64,000 bases of DNA from Butyrivibrio sp. VCD2006 (GTDB lineage: Bacteria > Bacillota > Clostridia > Lachnospirales > Lachnospiraceae), in assembly GCF_000423925.1 (NCBI RefSeq), contig NZ_KE384108.1, forward strand, positions 10,984 through 74,983. The letters run 5' to 3'. The notes beneath the pieces are model-generated. The model was not told the origin of the DNA. It saw only the letters and a program-made list of their open reading frames with translations, and did no database searches. A program made the position numbers and the translations under genes. The first letter of the stretch is position 1, and the number at the start of each line of letters is the position of its first letter. This document shows, piece by piece, positions 61,711 through 64,000 of the stretch.

Positions 61711-62906
61711 TGGGGCTTTTTGATCTTTTCAGAAAAAAAGATACATATCGCGAGGAACGTTTTCAGCAGAATGAGCTTGAGAACTGGAACGATATCGTTT
61801 ATACAAGAAAAAACATCGATATGGATGATCCTGCCCAGAGAAGGGAGTATGTTGAAAACTGCCTTCAGCAGATGGCCGAGGCCAGCAGGGAAATGGATTC
61901 GCTCCAGTTCGAGTATCGTGTTGTGACGTCACACCTTAGGGATATTGAAGAAATTGATAATCTTCCACCTGAGAACAGATCGGAAGTAACTCAGTGTGCA
62001 CAGCGCCTGATCGATTCTGAAGAGCAGCAGAAGCACTTTAACAAACGTAAAAATCGTATGAACGATCAGGAATTCGAGAAGATGGAACGTCTTCAGAGCA
62101 CCATTAAGAAGGGAATTGAATCACTTCAGAGCGCTGAGGACCACCAAAAGAAGGTTAAAAATGACCTTCGAAGACTGGATTCCGAAAGACAGGCCTATGA
62201 TTTCAGGCGTGCTGAAATTGAGATTTCCATTGATAATATGCAGAAACTGATGATAGTGGTTGCAGTTGTGCTGGGAGTTATAACGGTTGCACTTGCTGTG
62301 CTTTCACTTGCATTTAAGCTGGATGTGACCTATGGCTATATGATCGCCATAACGATTGCGGCGCTGTCATTTTTGTTACTTAATCAGAAAATTCATGAGG
62401 CCAGAAGAGAAAAGAAAAGGGTGCTTAATTCCATCGCCCGTATTATTCAGCTTCAGAACACGGTTAAGATCCGTTATGTCAATAATAAGAATCTTATAGA
62501 TTATGAGTGCCTTAAGTACGGAGTAAACAATTCAAGAGAACTTGAGCTTTTATACAACAGATATCAGATGGAAAAGAACGAGCGCGAAAGGTACGCCATC
62601 GCTTCAAAGCAGTTTGATACTAATCAGAAGGCTCTTGTATTCACCCTTAGAAAATACAGGATAAAGGATCCTGAGATCTGGCTCCATCAGGCAGAGGCGC
62701 TTGTAAATCACAACGAAGAGGTTGAGATACGTCATGAGCTCGTAAGTCAGAGGCAGCAGCTTCGCAAACAGATGGACTATAACCGCGATGTAGTTGCAGG
62801 CAATGCCAAGAACGAGATCGAGGAGCTTGTTAGACAGTACCCCGTTTACCGCCAGGAAATACTTGAGATGGTGGACAGGTTCGAGCAGAGATATCCAGGG
62901 GCATAG
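61710..62906 (+). CDS. Coiled-coil membrane protein of the four-gene unit
   Basis: 398 residues. A long N-terminal coiled coil (~40-175) is followed by two adjacent membrane helices (~183-202 and ~210-226: IVVAVVLGVITVALAVLSLA, GYMIAITIAALSFLLL). A second coiled-coil/helical region runs to the C-terminus. Both soluble parts should face the cytoplasm. It may tether the ATPase and giant protein to the membrane. No named family is recognised. Confidence 0.7.
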   Translation: MGLFDLFRKKDTYREERFQQNELENWNDIVYTRKNIDMDDPAQRREYVENCLQQMAEASREMDSLQFEYRVVTSHLRDIEEIDNLPPENRSEVTQCAQRLIDSEEQQKHFNKRKNRMNDQEFEKMERLQSTIKKGIESLQSAEDHQKKVKNDLRRLDSERQAYDFRRAEIEISIDNMQKLMIVVAVVLGVITVALAVLSLAFKLDVTYGYMIAITIAALSFLLLNQKIHEARREKKRVLNSIARIIQLQNTVKIRYVNNKNLIDYECLKYGVNNSRELELLYNRYQMEKNERERYAIASKQFDTNQKALVFTLRKYRIKDPEIWLHQAEALVNHNEEVEIRHELVSQRQQLRKQMDYNRDVVAGNAKNEIEELVRQYPVYRQEILEMVDRFEQRYPGA

Positions 62907-62965
62907 GTTAACATATAATACATAAAAAATCTTATGCAATTTATTTATTTTGTGAAAAACATTTA

Positions 62966-62995
62966 TTGCACGAGAGCGTATTCTAATGGTACTAT
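62966..62995 (+). promoter_or_regulatory. purF promoter
   Basis: TTGCAC at 62966, an 18-base spacer and TACTAT at 62990, ~40 bases before the purF ATG. No purine riboswitch fold was found in this short leader. Confidence 0.55.
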
Positions 62996-63034
62996 AGGTC
63001 TTGTTTTAGAAACTAAGACTTATAGGTATGAAAA

Positions 63035-64000
63035 ATGAGCAATTATTTTTGTAATGAAACCGACAAAATAGGTGAAGAATGCGGCGTCTTCGGAATCTAC
63101 GATTTTGATGGCGGTGATGTCGCACCTACAATTTATTACGGGCTATTGTCCCTTCAACACAGAGGACAGGAGAGCTGCGGTATAGCTGTCAGCGAAACAA
63201 ATGGTCCGAAAGGAAAAGTAACGAGTCATAAGGACATGGGACTGGTTAATGAAGCGTTTGACCATGAGATTCTTTCAGGAATGCATGGTGACATCGGTGT
63301 TGGGCATGTGAGATATTCCACAGCCGGCAGCAGCACCAGAGAAAACGCTCAGCCCCTTGTCCTTAATTACGTTAAGGGGACACTTGCCATGGCCCACAAC
63401 GGTAACCTCGTAAATGCGCCACAGCTTCGTGAGGAGCTCGCATATACAGGAGCGATTTTCCAAACCACGATTGACTCTGAGGTTATTGCCTATCACATAG
63501 CAAGGGAGAGACTCAACACTCCTAATGTTGAAGGCGCTGTGGCTAATGCCATGAAAAAGATCAAGGGAGCTTATTCACTTGTAATTATGTCTCCCAGGAA
63601 GCTTATAGGTGCAAGGGATCCCAATGGTTTCAGACCACTTGTAATCGGTAAGCGAGATAATGCATATATTCTTGCTTCCGAGACCTGCGCCCTTGATACT
63701 ATAGGAGCAGAGTTTATCAGAAATGTGGAGCCCGGTGAGATAGTTACCATTTCTCCTGAAAAGGGAATTGAGTCCAACATGCAGATGGCCAGCAGCGTGA
63801 AGCATGGACATTGCATCTTCGAATACATTTACTTTGCAAGACCTGATAGTATTCTGGATGGCGTAAGCGTATATGAATCCAGAATTAAGGCAGGACGCTT
63901 TCTTGCAAAGGATTCACCGGTGGAAGCCGATGTGGTAGTAGGCGTTCCGGAATCAGGAAACGTTGCAGCTCTTGGCTACTCTATGGAGTCCGGAATTCCT
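63035..64000 (+). CDS. purF: Amidophosphoribosyltransferase, N-terminal part (runs off the window)
   Basis: The frame is open from ATG 63035 to the window end (322 codons). An N-terminal propeptide precedes EECGVFGIYDFDGG; C16 is the glutaminase nucleophile exposed after cleavage. Ntn-hydrolase motifs are LLSLQHRGQESCGIAV, VGHVRYSTAGSSTRENAQPL, MAHNGNLVN and GARDPNGFRPLVIG. Then CIFEYIYFARPDSILDGVSV and VVVGVPESGNVAALGY lead into the PRPP-binding domain. It carries out the first committed step of purine synthesis. The propeptide places it in the Bacillus/Clostridia type that carries an iron-sulfur cluster. Confidence 0.96.
   Translation, partial: MSNYFCNETDKIGEECGVFGIYDFDGGDVAPTIYYGLLSLQHRGQESCGIAVSETNGPKGKVTSHKDMGLVNEAFDHEILSGMHGDIGVGHVRYSTAGSSTRENAQPLVLNYVKGTLAMAHNGNLVNAPQLREELAYTGAIFQTTIDSEVIAYHIARERLNTPNVEGAVANAMKKIKGAYSLVIMSPRKLIGARDPNGFRPLVIGKRDNAYILASETCALDTIGAEFIRNVEPGEIVTISPEKGIESNMQMASSVKHGHCIFEYIYFARPDSILDGVSVYESRIKAGRFLAKDSPVEADVVVGVPESGNVAALGYSMESGIP

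Noticed and set aside
62907-63034. Purine riboswitch before purF
   Set aside because: The 128-base leader lacks the conserved three-way junction and loop sequences.
1-64000. tRNA or rRNA genes
   Set aside because: I found no cloverleaf with conserved TTCGA/TGG arms or ribosomal RNA segments by eye. A dedicated scan could still find one.

Overview
The window looks like a low-GC anaerobic Firmicute of the Lachnospiraceae, probably a rumen or gut relative of Butyrivibrio or Pseudobutyrivibrio. The support is strong AAGGAGG ribosome sites, rubrerythrin and desulfoferrodoxin, a CIRCE operator, a lysine-rich Fn3 surface protein, a GH9 cellulase remnant and an actin-like/giant-protein operon of a type I associate with this family. 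The genus is an inference.

Positions 1-1.9 kb hold the end of a surface protein and a PIN-domain toxin-like pair. From 1.92 to 27.27 kb lies a layered genomic island. Five copies (A-E) of the first ~25-35 bases of a low-molecular-weight protein tyrosine phosphatase (LMW-PTP) gene mark junctions at 1920, 7354, 7512, 17581 and 27271. Only the last copy continues into an intact gene. The D-E segment keeps a tyrosine integrase, an excisionase-like protein, a RepA_N protein and MobC. It carries AbiL-type RloA/RloB, a CBASS pair (CD-NTase plus a Cap15-like 2TM beta-barrel with a premature stop) and a nine-zinc-ribbon protein with a Vsr-like nuclease core. The C-D segment carries an AlbA/HATPase protein, a WYL regulator and a large helicase-type gene cut by a complete IS21 element with 4-bp target duplications. 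It also holds HNH and JetA-like remnants. A-B and B-C are older layers with chimeric and broken genes.

From 27.3 to 37.8 kb is mostly ordinary chromosome: LMW-PTP, a PHP phosphoesterase, a CPBP protease, a hybrid histidine kinase, a Nif11-like peptide, DUF2975/XRE, a DUF4173-like membrane protein, rubrerythrin and desulfoferrodoxin. From 37.8 to 40.7 kb is a repeat-rich stretch. Two inverted arrays of a 103-bp repeat, built from AATCATAGAT palindromic pairs, flank a solitary PD-(D/E)XK-like gene and a GC-rich run of hairpins.

From 40.7 to 50.1 kb are a 2-isopropylmalate synthase fused to an AraC-type DNA-binding domain, an SCP2 protein with a histone-H1-like tail, an FAD oxidoreductase, a PpiC-like lipoprotein, a beta-helix protein, a P-loop kinase and CIRCE-controlled htpG. 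From 50.1 to 64 kb are long hairpins, a MacAB-like export operon, a four-gene operon (giant protein, actin/Hsp70-fold ATPase, helical protein, coiled-coil membrane protein) and the start of purF. All family calls come from reading the sequence. No database search was run.
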